Positions 24,519 to 31,576 of a DNA stretch of 35,513 nt are shown here, one piece after another. The translations under genes and the position numbers were made by a program. Every line of letters begins with the position of its first letter. The stretch's first letter is position 1. This DNA comes from JBOGGN01 sp050744165 (GTDB lineage Bacteria > Actinomycetota > Acidimicrobiia > Acidimicrobiales > Palsa-688), in contig JBOGGN010000103.1 of NCBI GenBank assembly GCA_050744165.1, forward strand, positions 1 to 35,513, written 5' to 3'. Under the pieces are notes generated by a model. The model saw only the letters and a list, made by a program, of their open reading frames with translations, searched no databases and was not told the origin of the DNA.

Positions 24519-24538
24519 CGCGGAGTCTCCGAAGGACC

Positions 24539-24544
24539 TAACGT
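24539..24544 (+). promoter_or_regulatory. Candidate -10 box of the zinc-ribbon gene
   Basis: TAACGT ends 10 nt before ATG 24555; there is no Shine-Dalgarno. It fits the leaderless pattern. Confidence 0.4.
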
Positions 24545-24554
24545 AACGCCCGTC

Positions 24555-24746
24555 ATGGAGAGCGAGGTCGTCGTCTGCCCGGTCTGCCGCAAGAAGAACA
24601 GGGTGCCGCTCGAACGGACGGGTGTCGCCAAATGCGGGAGTTGCCACTGGCCGCTCTTCGAGGAGGAATCCCCCGCCGACGACGCCCAGCAGACCGCCGA
24701 GAATCCCCTGTTCTCGTGGCGCCGGAGGCGGCCCAACTCGCGCTGA
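24555..24746 (+). CDS. Small zinc-ribbon protein (thioredoxin-2-like N-terminal motif)
   Basis: A 63-residue protein with CPVCRKKNRVPLERTGVAKC followed by GSCHWPLF: two CxxC knuckles 16 residues apart. This is the zinc ribbon found at the N-terminus of thioredoxin 2, here without any thioredoxin domain. It ends in a basic tail (RRRRPNSR). It lies between the LuxR gene and the GDPD gene, whose GTG is 3 bp past its stop, so the two are probably co-transcribed. The function is unknown; zinc-dependent redox sensing or protein binding are guesses. Confidence 0.72.
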   Translation: MESEVVVCPVCRKKNRVPLERTGVAKCGSCHWPLFEEESPADDAQQTAENPLFSWRRRRPNSR

Positions 24747-24749
24747 ACG

Positions 24750-25622
24750 GTGGACAACCCCTGGCTTCAGCGCCGGGTGCTCAACTACGCCCACCAGGGC
24801 GGGGCCCGGGAAGGCCCGTCGAGCACCCTTTTCGCCCTTCATCAGGCGGTGGCGGTGGGCGCCGACGCCCTTGAGCTCGATGTGCATGCGACGGCCGACG
24901 GCGAGCTGGTGGTCTGCCATGACGCCACCGTCGACCGCACCACCGCCGCTCATGGCGCCATTGCCGATCTGACCCTGGCCGAACTACTGGAGTTGGACAA
25001 CGCCTACTGGTGGGTGCCCGGCGAGGTCGTGGCTCCGGGCCGGCCCGATGCGGACTACCCCTACCGTGGCCGAGCCCCGGCTGAAGCCACCTTCGGGGTG
25101 GCTCCCCTCCGGTTGGTGTTGGAAGAGTTCGGCGGGGTTTTTCTCAACCTGGACATCAAGCAGACTGCTCCCGACGTGGCGCCATACGAGGCCCGGCTGG
25201 CGGCGCTCTTGCGGGAGTTCGGCCGGCGCGACGACGTGATCGTGGCGTCGTTCCTGGACCACTCCACCGAGGCGTTCTCGGCGGCGGCGCCGGAGATCGC
25301 GACCTCCTTCGGCACCGCAGCCACGGCCCTGTTCTGGCAGGCGGTGCACAACGGCGAGGACCCACCGGCGCCCCGGCCAGGACAGGTCGCACTCCAGGTG
25401 CCGACCGCTTTCCAGGGGATCACGGTGGTCGACGAGTCGTTCGTGGCCGCCGCCCACCGCTGCGGGCTTGCGGTACACGTGTGGACCATCGACGAGGCCG
25501 ACGAGATGCGGCGGCTGGTCGACCTGGGGGTAGACGGGATCATGACGGACCGCCCCAGCGTCCTCGCCGATGTGTTGCGCGCCTCACGGGTGGCCTGGGC
25601 GGGCCTGCCCGGGGTGGGCTAG
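24750..25622 (+). CDS. Glycerophosphodiester phosphodiesterase family protein
   Basis: A 290-residue TIM-barrel phosphodiesterase that would split glycerophosphodiesters to sn-glycerol-3-phosphate and an alcohol. Visible family motifs are AHQGG (12th to 16th residues after the GTG), ALELDVHATADGELVVCHDA, TVDRTT, LNLDIKQ, and the C-terminal VHVWTIDEADEMRRLVDLGVDGIMTDRP. Two consensus features differ: HRG is HQG, and PENT is PSST. This combination marks a divergent branch rather than damage, because the rest is well kept. No signal peptide, so it is cytoplasmic. GTG 24750 follows the zinc-ribbon stop by 3 bp. Its TAG stop shares the palindrome CTAG with the bL37 stop on the other strand. Confidence 0.88.
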   Translation: MDNPWLQRRVLNYAHQGGAREGPSSTLFALHQAVAVGADALELDVHATADGELVVCHDATVDRTTAAHGAIADLTLAELLELDNAYWWVPGEVVAPGRPDADYPYRGRAPAEATFGVAPLRLVLEEFGGVFLNLDIKQTAPDVAPYEARLAALLREFGRRDDVIVASFLDHSTEAFSAAAPEIATSFGTAATALFWQAVHNGEDPPAPRPGQVALQVPTAFQGITVVDESFVAAAHRCGLAVHVWTIDEADEMRRLVDLGVDGIMTDRPSVLADVLRASRVAWAGLPGVG

Positions 25623-25702
25623 CGGCCCCGGTTGGGCTTGCGCCCGTGGTTGGCCTTCTTGCGGTGGGCTCGGACCTTGGCCTTCTTGGTGCGCTTGGAC
25701 AT
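25619..25702 (-). CDS. Small ribosomal protein bL37 (27 residues)
   Basis: A 27-codon frame, MSKRTKKAKVRAHRKKANHG then RKPNRGR, very basic and with the core KKANHGxxPN of bL37, the tiny large-subunit protein seen in mycobacterial ribosomes and annotated across actinobacteria. It is shorter than usual gene-calling cut-offs. A TAGGTT box 8 nt before the ATG fits a leaderless mRNA. The stop TAG overlaps the GDPD stop through CTAG (25619-25622). It is divergent from ychF, 55 bp away. Confidence 0.85.
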   Translation of the reverse strand: MSKRTKKAKVRAHRKKANHGRKPNRGR

Positions 25703-25710
25703 GGCCTGCA

Positions 25711-25716
25711 AACCTA
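25711..25716 (-). promoter_or_regulatory. Candidate -10 box of the bL37 gene
   Basis: TAGGTT on the minus strand ends 8 nt before ATG 25702; there is no Shine-Dalgarno. Confidence 0.5.
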
Positions 25717-25743
25717 CCGGGCTTCTTGGCGTGACCCGCGAAG

Positions 25744-25749
25744 TACCCT
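25744..25749 (+). promoter_or_regulatory. Candidate -10 box of ychF
   Basis: TACCCT ends 8 nt before ATG 25758. Together with the box at 25711-25716 it makes a compact divergent promoter pair. Confidence 0.5.
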
Positions 25750-25757
25750 CGGCGTCG

Positions 25758-26831
25758 ATGGAGCGCCTGGGCCTGGTCGGCCTTCCGAACGCCGGCAAGT
25801 CGAGCTTGTTCAATGCCCTCACGGGCGGCGCCGCCCCGGTCGCGTCCCACCCCTTCTCCACCCTCGAAACCTCCGTCGGCGTGGCCCAGGTGCCCGACGA
25901 CCGTCTGCTGCGGTTGGCCGCCATGAGCAAAAGCCGCAAGGTTGTCCACGCCACCGTCGAGTGCGTGGACATCGCGGGATTGGTGGCCGGGGCGGCAGGC
26001 GGCGAGGGGCTCGGCAACCGGTTCCTCGGCGGCATCCGGGAGGTTGACGCCATCTGCTTGGTGCTGCGGGCCTTCGCCGACGACAACGTGGCCGGTGACA
26101 GCGACCCGCTGGCAGACCTGGAGGTGCTGGAACTGGAACTGGTGCTGGCCGACCTGGCGACTGTCGAGAGCCAGATCGACAAGCGCCGCAAGGCCGCCAA
26201 GGCCGACAAGTCCCTGGCCGCCGAGGTCGAGGCGCTCGAGGCAGCCGGCAACGCCCTCCAAGGCGGGACGCCGGTCTACCGTTCGTCGCTGCCGGCCGCC
26301 CAGCGGGCGGCGCTGCGCCCGTTCTTCCTCCTGACGAACAAGCCCATCCTGGCTGTCGTCAACATCGGCGAGGACGACGCCGGCGACGACACCATCGCCA
26401 AACCGGTGGCCACCGAGCTGGCCGGCGCCGGCGAGGTGCTCACGGTGAGCGTGAAGCTTGAGGCCGAGGCGGCCGCCCTCGACCCTGAGGAGCGAGCCGA
26501 GTTGTTGGAGGGCCTGGGCCTCGGGGAGGGCGCCCTGCCTCGCGTGGCGCGCGCTGCCTACCACCTGCTCGGAAGGCGGACGTTCCTGACCACGGGGGAC
26601 AAGGAGAGTCGGGCGTGGACGTTTCGGGCCGGGGCCAAGGCGCCCGAGTGCGCCGGGGTCATCCACTCCGACCTGCAGCGCGGCTTCATCCGGGCCGAGG
26701 TCATCCGGTGGGACGAGCTGCTTCGCCTCGGTTCCTGGAACGCGGCCAAGGACGTCGGCAAGCTTCGCGTCGAAGGCAAGGACTACGAGGTTCAAGATGG
26801 CGACGTCCTCGAGATCCGCTTCAATGTGTAG
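25758..26831 (+). CDS. ychF: Redox-regulated ATPase YchF (Obg-family P-loop protein)
   Basis: A 357-residue ribosome-associated P-loop protein that prefers ATP over GTP. The first residues are MERLGLVGLPNAGKSSLFNA with the P-loop, followed by switch II DIAGLVAGAAGGEGLGNRFL, a coiled-coil segment (about 130-190; DLATVESQIDKRRKAAKADK) and a C-terminal TGS domain (about 275-357; WTFRAGAKAPECAGVIHSDL, ending VQDGDVLEIRFNV). The ATG at 25758 gives the exact family N-terminus; the open frame extends 42 codons upstream but that part overlaps the bL37 gene and is not conserved-looking. The -10 box 8 nt upstream supports this start. It is followed by the DUF192 gene after 16 bp. Confidence 0.95.
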   Translation: MERLGLVGLPNAGKSSLFNALTGGAAPVASHPFSTLETSVGVAQVPDDRLLRLAAMSKSRKVVHATVECVDIAGLVAGAAGGEGLGNRFLGGIREVDAICLVLRAFADDNVAGDSDPLADLEVLELELVLADLATVESQIDKRRKAAKADKSLAAEVEALEAAGNALQGGTPVYRSSLPAAQRAALRPFFLLTNKPILAVVNIGEDDAGDDTIAKPVATELAGAGEVLTVSVKLEAEAAALDPEERAELLEGLGLGEGALPRVARAAYHLLGRRTFLTTGDKESRAWTFRAGAKAPECAGVIHSDLQRGFIRAEVIRWDELLRLGSWNAAKDVGKLRVEGKDYEVQDGDVLEIRFNV

Positions 26832-26847
26832 CTAGGGGTGCGGAGCG

Positions 26848-27210
26848 ATGTGGCTGCTGCGGGACGGCGCCGTGCTGGCCTCGGTGGACGAGGCCGTTTC
26901 CGCGTCCGACCACCTCCGGGCCCTGCGTCACCGTCCTCCCCCCGCGGGCGCCTTCCTACTGCGCCCTCCGCTCCTGCTGCACACCCTGGGCCTGCCCTAC
27001 GCCGTCGACGTGGCGTTCTGCGAGGACGGCAGCGACGGCCGCATGAACGTGACCGAGACCGTCCGGCTGGCGCCCCTCCGGGTAGCCCGCCCCCGCCCGG
27101 GGACAAAGATGCTCGTGGTCGCGGTTCAGGGCGCCTTCGAGCGCTGGCACCTGGCGGTCGGCGACGAGCTTGAGATCCGGGGCGGTGACAACGGCAGTTC
27201 ACAGCCCTGA
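26848..27210 (+). CDS. DUF192 family protein
   Basis: A 120-residue small protein of the DUF192 (COG1430) family. It shows the short beta-barrel pattern: LLLHTLGLPYAVDVAFCEDG in the position of the family LLxxTxGMxxPIDVVFxD motif, LAPLRVARPRPGTKMLVVAV, and the ending GAFERWHLAVGDELEIR. There is no signal peptide, unlike many members. GGAG lies 2-4 nt before the ATG. It sits between ychF and rsmI on the same strand and overlaps rsmI by 26 bp if that gene starts at 27185. The function of the family is not known. Confidence 0.8.
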   Translation: MWLLRDGAVLASVDEAVSASDHLRALRHRPPPAGAFLLRPPLLLHTLGLPYAVDVAFCEDGSDGRMNVTETVRLAPLRVARPRPGTKMLVVAVQGAFERWHLAVGDELEIRGGDNGSSQP

Positions 27211-28087
27211 CCGCGAGCCGGCCGGGGCCGCACAAGGTGGCCAGATCGTCCTCGTTGGCACGCCGATCGGCAACTTGGGCGACCTTTCCCCCCGGGCGGT
27301 CGCCGCCCTGGCCGGCGCCGACACGATCGCGTGCGAGGACACCCGGGTCGCCCGCAGGTTGCTGAGCCACGCCCGGATCACCGGCAAGCGGCTGGTCACC
27401 ATGAACGCCCACACCGAGGCGGCGGCGGCCCCCGCCCTGGTGGCCCGGGCGGGCGCGGGCGAGGTGGTGGCGGTGGTCACCGACGCCGGCATGCCCGCCG
27501 TCTCCGACCCCGGCGCCCGCCTCGTACAGGCAGCGGCCGCCGCCGGCGTCGAGGTGACGGTGGTCCCGGGCCCGTCGTCGGTGCTGGCGGCGCTGGTGCT
27601 CTCGGGCCTCGCGGCGGACCGCTTCTGCTTTGAGGGGTTTCTGGCCAGAAAGGGTGGGAAAAGGGCGGCCCAACTCGCCTCAATCGCCGCCGAGCCCCGC
27701 ACGTCGGTGCTGATGGAGGCGCCGCCTCGAGTGCGAGCACTCCTTTCCGATCTGGCCGCCGCCTGCGGCCCGGACCGGCCGGTGGCGGTGGCCCGGGAAC
27801 TGACCAAGCTGCACGAGGAGGTCTGGCGGGGCGCCTTGAGTGACGCCGTGGCATGGATCGAGGTGGTGGAACCTCGCGGCGAGTACGTGGTGGTGGTCGG
27901 CCCGGCGCCCCAGGCCGACGCCGTCGATGTGGACGACGATGCCATCACCGCCGCCCTGCGCGAAAAGGGCGGCTCCAAGGCGGCGGTAGCGGCGGTGACG
28001 GCGGCGCTCGGAGTGCCCCGGCGGCGGGTGTACGACCTGGCGGTGGCGCTGCGAAAGTCGGACGGGCAGCGAACTACACCTCGGTAG
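27185..28087 (+). CDS. rsmI: 16S rRNA (cytidine1402-2'-O)-methyltransferase
   Basis: A 300-residue SAM-dependent methyltransferase of the tetrapyrrole-methylase fold that 2'-O-methylates C1402 in the 16S rRNA decoding centre. Motifs: LVGTPIGNLGDLSPRAV, CEDTRVARRLL, VVTDAGMPAVSDPG, VVPGPSSVLAALVLSG, FEGFLARKGGKR and VARELTKLHEEVWRG, all characteristic. The acidic stretch DAVDVDDDAITAALREKGGS leads into the C-terminal helical end. GTG 27185 is preferred; a TTG at 27170 is also in frame, and both leave about 20 residues before the fold. The stop (28085-28087) overlaps the -10 box of metG. Confidence 0.93.
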   Translation: MTTAVHSPDREPAGAAQGGQIVLVGTPIGNLGDLSPRAVAALAGADTIACEDTRVARRLLSHARITGKRLVTMNAHTEAAAAPALVARAGAGEVVAVVTDAGMPAVSDPGARLVQAAAAAGVEVTVVPGPSSVLAALVLSGLAADRFCFEGFLARKGGKRAAQLASIAAEPRTSVLMEAPPRVRALLSDLAAACGPDRPVAVARELTKLHEEVWRGALSDAVAWIEVVEPRGEYVVVVGPAPQADAVDVDDDAITAALREKGGSKAAVAAVTAALGVPRRRVYDLAVALRKSDGQRTTPR

Positions 28088-28090
28088 GCT
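28085..28090 (+). promoter_or_regulatory. Candidate -10 box of metG (leaderless type)
   Basis: TAGGCT ends 9 nt before GTG 28100 and shares its TAG with the rsmI stop codon. There is no Shine-Dalgarno before metG. Confidence 0.5.
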
Positions 28091-28099
28091 GGCCCGGCC

Positions 28100-29626
28100 G
28101 TGGCCCGCTTCTACGTCACCACCCCGATCTACTACGTCAACGACGTCCCCCACATCGGCCACGCCTACACGACCATCACCGCCGACGCCCTCGCCCGCTG
28201 GCACCGGCTGATCGGCGACGAGGTGTTCTTTCTCACCGGGACCGACGAGCACGGCTTGAAGGTACAGCGCGCCGCCGAGGCTGCCGGGCTCTCCCCGCAG
28301 GAGCACGCCGACCTCTTAAGCGCCCGCTTCCGTGAGGCCTGGCGGCTGCTCGACATCTCCAACGACGACTTCATCCGCACCACCGAGGGGCGGCACACCG
28401 CCTCGGTCCAGGCCCTGATGCAGGCCGCCTACGACAACGGCTGGATCGAGAAAGGCGACTACGAAGGCTGGTACTGCGTCTCCTGCGAGGCTTACTACGC
28501 AGAAGCCGACCTGCTCGACGGCAACCGGTGCCCGATCCACAAACGCGCCGTGGAGTGGTTCAAGGAGGACAACTACTTCTTCAAGCTCTCCGCGTTCGAG
28601 AAGCCGCTGCTCGACTGGTTCGAGAGCCACCCGGACATGATCCACCCGACCACGCGGCGCAACGAGGCCATCGGCCTGGTGCGCCAAGGGCTGGAGGACA
28701 TCTCCGTCAGCCGGACCTCCATCACCTGGGGCGTCCCCGTGCCGTGGGATCCCAAGCATGTCTTCTACGTCTGGTACGACGCCCTGATCAACTACGCCAC
28801 CGCGGTCGGCTACGGCACCGACCGGGGTCGTTTCGACGCCTGGTGGCCGGCGGTGCACCACCTGATGGGCAAGGACATCCTGCGCTTCCACGCCGTGTAC
28901 TGGCCCGCGCTGCTCATGGCAGCCGGGGAGGCACCACCCGCCCACGAGTCCATCCACGGGTACCTGCTGGTGGGCGGCGAGAAGATGTCCAAGACGGCGT
29001 TCAACCAGATCGCGCCGAAGGACCTGGTGCCCGAGTTCGGCGTCGACGGCTACCGCTACCACTTCCTTCGGGATCAGGCCTTCGGGCCCGACGGCGAGTT
29101 CTCCTACGAAGGCATGATCGCCCGCTACAACGCCGACCTGGCCAACAACCTGGGGAACCTTTTGTCCCGGGTGGCCACCGTGGTCGCCAAGCAGTGCGGC
29201 GGCATCGGCCCGGCCCCCTCGCCCTCTTCCAAGCTGGCGGCGGTGGCCGCCACCGTGGTCTCCGACGCCACCGCGGCGTGGGCCCGAGTGGCGCCCAACG
29301 AGGCCCTGGAGGCCACCTGGCGCTTGGTGCGGGAGACCAACGCCGCCCTTGAGGCGGTCCAGCCGTGGAAGCTGGGGCCCGGCCCCGAGGTCGATGCCGT
29401 CATGGGCGACGCGCTCGAAGTGCTCCGGATCGTTGCCCTCCTTGCCTCGCCCGCCATTCCCCGGGCGTCGGAGGAGATCTGGCGCCGCATCGGGCTGGCC
29501 GACTCGGTGGGCCCGCTCGCCGACCAACGGCTCCCGCAAGCCGCGGCCTGGGGTGGCTACCCCGGCGGGGTGGAAGTCGAGAAGGGCGAGGCCCTTTTCC
29601 CTCGCCTCAAGGCGACCAAGGCGTAG
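28100..29626 (+). CDS. metG: Methionyl-tRNA synthetase
   Basis: A 508-residue class I synthetase charging initiator and elongator tRNA-Met. The N-terminus is FYVTTPIYYVNDVPHIGHAY with HIGH at 18-21, and KMSKT lies at 295-299. The connective peptide retains one zinc knuckle: WYCVSCEAYYAEADLL then NRCPIHK (C-x2-C...C-x2-H). The C-terminal anticodon-binding helical domain follows (from about 350). There is no EMAP/tRNA-binding extension, consistent with the shorter MetRS type. GTG 28100 gives exactly the family N-terminus. It heads a unit with tatD (5-bp gap) and rsmA (19-bp gap). Confidence 0.97.
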   Translation: MARFYVTTPIYYVNDVPHIGHAYTTITADALARWHRLIGDEVFFLTGTDEHGLKVQRAAEAAGLSPQEHADLLSARFREAWRLLDISNDDFIRTTEGRHTASVQALMQAAYDNGWIEKGDYEGWYCVSCEAYYAEADLLDGNRCPIHKRAVEWFKEDNYFFKLSAFEKPLLDWFESHPDMIHPTTRRNEAIGLVRQGLEDISVSRTSITWGVPVPWDPKHVFYVWYDALINYATAVGYGTDRGRFDAWWPAVHHLMGKDILRFHAVYWPALLMAAGEAPPAHESIHGYLLVGGEKMSKTAFNQIAPKDLVPEFGVDGYRYHFLRDQAFGPDGEFSYEGMIARYNADLANNLGNLLSRVATVVAKQCGGIGPAPSPSSKLAAVAATVVSDATAAWARVAPNEALEATWRLVRETNAALEAVQPWKLGPGPEVDAVMGDALEVLRIVALLASPAIPRASEEIWRRIGLADSVGPLADQRLPQAAAWGGYPGGVEVEKGEALFPRLKATKA

Positions 29627-29631
29627 CCGGC

Positions 29632-30369
29632 GTGTGGACCGACAGCCACTGCCACATAGACGGTGGCGCCATCGAAGCCGCCCATGACGCGGGCGTTACC
29701 CGCCTGGTCGTGGTGGGCACCGACGCCGCCTGGTCGGCGGTGTCCATCGAGGTGGCCGAGGCCCACGACGGGGTGTGGGCGACGGTGGGTCTGCATCCCC
29801 ATGACGCCGACAAGGGCACGGCGACCATCGAGCCGCTGCTGGCCGGCCACGGGGCCAAGGTGGTGGCGGTCGGGGAGTGCGGCCTCGACTACCACTACGA
29901 CTACTCGCCCCGGCCGGCGCAACGGGAGGCGTTCGCGGCCCAAGTGGCGCTGGCCCATGAGTACGACTTGGCGCTGGTCATCCACACCCGGGAGGCGTGG
30001 GACAACACGTGGGCGGTGCTGCGGGCCGCGGGGGTGCCCGCCCGTACGGTGTTCCACTGCTTCACCGGCGGTCCCGCCGAGGCCCGCCAGGCGCTCGAGC
30101 TCGGGGCGTACCTGTCCTTCAGCGGGATCATCACCTTCCCCAAGGCCGAGGACCTGCGGGAGGCGGCCCGGCTGTGCCCGCTCGAGCGGCTGCTGGTCGA
30201 GACCGACTCGCCGTTCCTGGCGCCGGTGCCTCACCGGGGGAAGCCCAACGTCCCCGCCTACGTGCCCTTCGTGGGCGCCGCCGTGGCCGCCGCCCGGGGG
30301 CGCCCGGTCTCCGAGGTCGAGCAGGCGACGTGGGACAACGCGGCGCGGGTGTTCCGCCTCCCGGCCTGA
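29632..30369 (+). CDS. tatD: TatD-family metal-dependent deoxyribonuclease
   Basis: A 245-residue amidohydrolase-fold nuclease, active on DNA 3' ends in repair or turnover. Metal-ligand motifs: VWTDSHCHIDGG (H-x-H), VGECGLDYHY (Glu), ALVIHTREAWDNTW (His), VFHCFTGG (His) and LLVETDSPFLAPVPHRGKPN (Asp). GTG 29632 places the metal motif directly at the N-terminus, as in the family, although the open frame extends further upstream through metG. No clear Shine-Dalgarno, so it probably depends on translation of metG, which ends 5 bp earlier. Its place between metG and rsmA is common in bacteria. Confidence 0.95.
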   Translation: MWTDSHCHIDGGAIEAAHDAGVTRLVVVGTDAAWSAVSIEVAEAHDGVWATVGLHPHDADKGTATIEPLLAGHGAKVVAVGECGLDYHYDYSPRPAQREAFAAQVALAHEYDLALVIHTREAWDNTWAVLRAAGVPARTVFHCFTGGPAEARQALELGAYLSFSGIITFPKAEDLREAARLCPLERLLVETDSPFLAPVPHRGKPNVPAYVPFVGAAVAAARGRPVSEVEQATWDNAARVFRLPA

Positions 30370-30388
30370 GCGTCGCCCCCTCCGCCCG

Positions 30389-31207
30389 GTGACCCTCACC
30401 CGCCGCCAGACGCGGGACCTGCTCGCGGAGCACGATTTCCACCCCGCCAAGTCGCGGGGTCAGAACTTCGTCGCCGACCCGAACACGGTGCGCCGCATCG
30501 CCCGGCTGGCCTCGGTGGGACCGGGGGACCAGGTCGTCGAGATCGGCGCTGGTCTCGGGGCCTTGACTCTCGCCCTGGCCGAGACCGGGGCCCGGGTCGT
30601 GACGGTGGAGGTCGACCACCGGCTGGTCGCCATCCTGCAGGGCACCGTCCCCGAGCCCGTCACCGTCGTCGAGGGCGACGCTCTGACCCTCGACTGGCCG
30701 GCCCTGCTCGGGACCGAGCCCGGCCGGTGGGTGCTGGTCGCCAACCTCCCGTACAACATCGCCACCCCGCTGGTGCTCGACTTGCTGGCCGGCGTGCCCG
30801 CCATCGGCCGGATGCTGGTCATGGTCCAGCGCGAGGCGGGGGAGCGGCTGGCGGCCACTCCAGGGTCGGCGGGGTACGGCGCCGTGTCGGTGAAGGTCGC
30901 CTACCGGGCGCTCGCCCGGGTGGAGGCCAAGGTGCCGTCGACGGTGTTCGTGCCCCAACCCGAGGTCGAGTCGGTACTGGTGTCGCTACGGCGCCGGGAC
31001 CGGCCTGCCGTCGATCTCCCCGCGGAGCGGCTCTTCCCGCTGGTGGAGGCGGGTTTCGGGCATCGCCGCAAGATGCTCCGGCGCTCCCTAGAGGGGTTGG
31101 TGACCGCCGACGACTTCTCGTGCGCCGGCGTCGAGCCCACGGCCCGGGCCGAGGAGTTGGACGTCGTCGCCTGGGGCCGCCTGGCCGCGTGCCGCCTCCG
31201 AAGTTGA
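30389..31207 (+). CDS. rsmA: 16S rRNA (adenine1518/1519-N6)-dimethyltransferase
   Basis: A 272-residue KsgA-type methyltransferase that dimethylates two adenosines in the 3' loop of 16S rRNA late in small-subunit assembly. The motifs are AKSRGQNFVADPNTVRRIAR, VVEIGAGLGALTLALAETGA (SAM site), VTVEVDHRLVAIL, VLVANLPYNIATPLVLDLL (NLPY catalytic motif) and VMVQREAGERLAATPGSAGY, followed by the C-terminal helical domain with FGHRRKMLRRSL. GTG 30389 gives the right N-terminal length. It ends the metG-tatD-rsmA unit. In many actinobacteria an ispE gene follows; here it does not. Confidence 0.96.
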   Translation: MTLTRRQTRDLLAEHDFHPAKSRGQNFVADPNTVRRIARLASVGPGDQVVEIGAGLGALTLALAETGARVVTVEVDHRLVAILQGTVPEPVTVVEGDALTLDWPALLGTEPGRWVLVANLPYNIATPLVLDLLAGVPAIGRMLVMVQREAGERLAATPGSAGYGAVSVKVAYRALARVEAKVPSTVFVPQPEVESVLVSLRRRDRPAVDLPAERLFPLVEAGFGHRRKMLRRSLEGLVTADDFSCAGVEPTARAEELDVVAWGRLAACRLRS

Positions 31208-31283
31208 ACCGCGGGCGTCTTGCGAGGCTGGCGCCAAGGCCGGCTTTACCGGTGTGACGGAAGCGACCGCCGCGGAAGGAGAA

Positions 31284-31382
31284 CTACTTGCCGGCTCGGC
31301 GCTGCCAGCGGGTCGCCTTCAGCATCTTCTTGTGCTTCTTCTTCCGCATCCGCTTGCGGCGTTTCTTGATCAGCGAACCCAT
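31284..31382 (-). CDS. Small ribosomal protein bS22 (AURKAIP1/COX24-type)
   Basis: A 32-residue, extremely basic protein: MGSLIKKRRKRMRKKKHKKM then LKATRWQRRAGK. This is the AURKAIP1/COX24 motif (KKRRKRMxKKKHxKxLxxTRxQRR) of bS22, a small-subunit protein recognised in mycobacterial ribosomes and widely annotated in actinobacteria. It is leftward, convergent with rsmA and divergent from the tRNA-Gln gene. A TAGCGT box lies 11 nt before the ATG, and no Shine-Dalgarno is seen. Confidence 0.92.
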   Translation of the reverse strand: MGSLIKKRRKRMRKKKHKKMLKATRWQRRAGK

Positions 31383-31393
31383 GGCGGGTTGGC

Positions 31394-31399
31394 ACGCTA
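31394..31399 (-). promoter_or_regulatory. Candidate -10 box of the bS22 gene
   Basis: TAGCGT on the minus strand ends 11 nt before ATG 31382, at the long end of the leaderless spacing seen here. Confidence 0.35.
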
Positions 31400-31436
31400 C
31401 CTGGTCGCGGGCGCTGCGGCCAACCGGGTCCGCCGA

Positions 31437-31442
31437 TACGCT
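31437..31442 (+). promoter_or_regulatory. Candidate -10 box of tRNA-Gln
   Basis: TACGCT ends 14 nt before the mature 5' end of the tRNA, leaving room for a short leader removed by RNase P. Confidence 0.35.
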
Positions 31443-31456
31443 GGCCCAACCAGCCC

Positions 31457-31529
31457 TGGCGGGTAGTTCAATTGGCAGAACGCCGGACTTTGGATCCGTA
31501 GGTTGGAGGTTCGATTCCTCCCCCGCCAG
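31457..31529 (+). tRNA. tRNA-Gln (anticodon TTG)
   Basis: The cloverleaf is complete. Acceptor TGGCGGG (31457-31463) pairs with CCCGCCA (31522-31528), with discriminator G. The anticodon loop CTTTGGA (31488-31494) holds TTG at 31490-31492. The T arm is GGAGG-TTCGATT-CCTCC. The first anticodon-stem pair is C-T, a tolerated mismatch. CCA is not encoded (CCG follows). tRNA-Gln upstream of glmU-prs is a common actinobacterial arrangement, here interrupted by two leftward genes. Confidence 0.95.
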
Positions 31530-31576
31530 CCGCACCCGACTCCCGCATCGGAGACGGAGTTGTTTCGTGGTCAGCC

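Noticed and set aside
22890..24953. A 687-codon open frame on the minus strand
   Set aside because: It spans the LuxR, zinc-ribbon and GDPD genes in antisense and has no domain.
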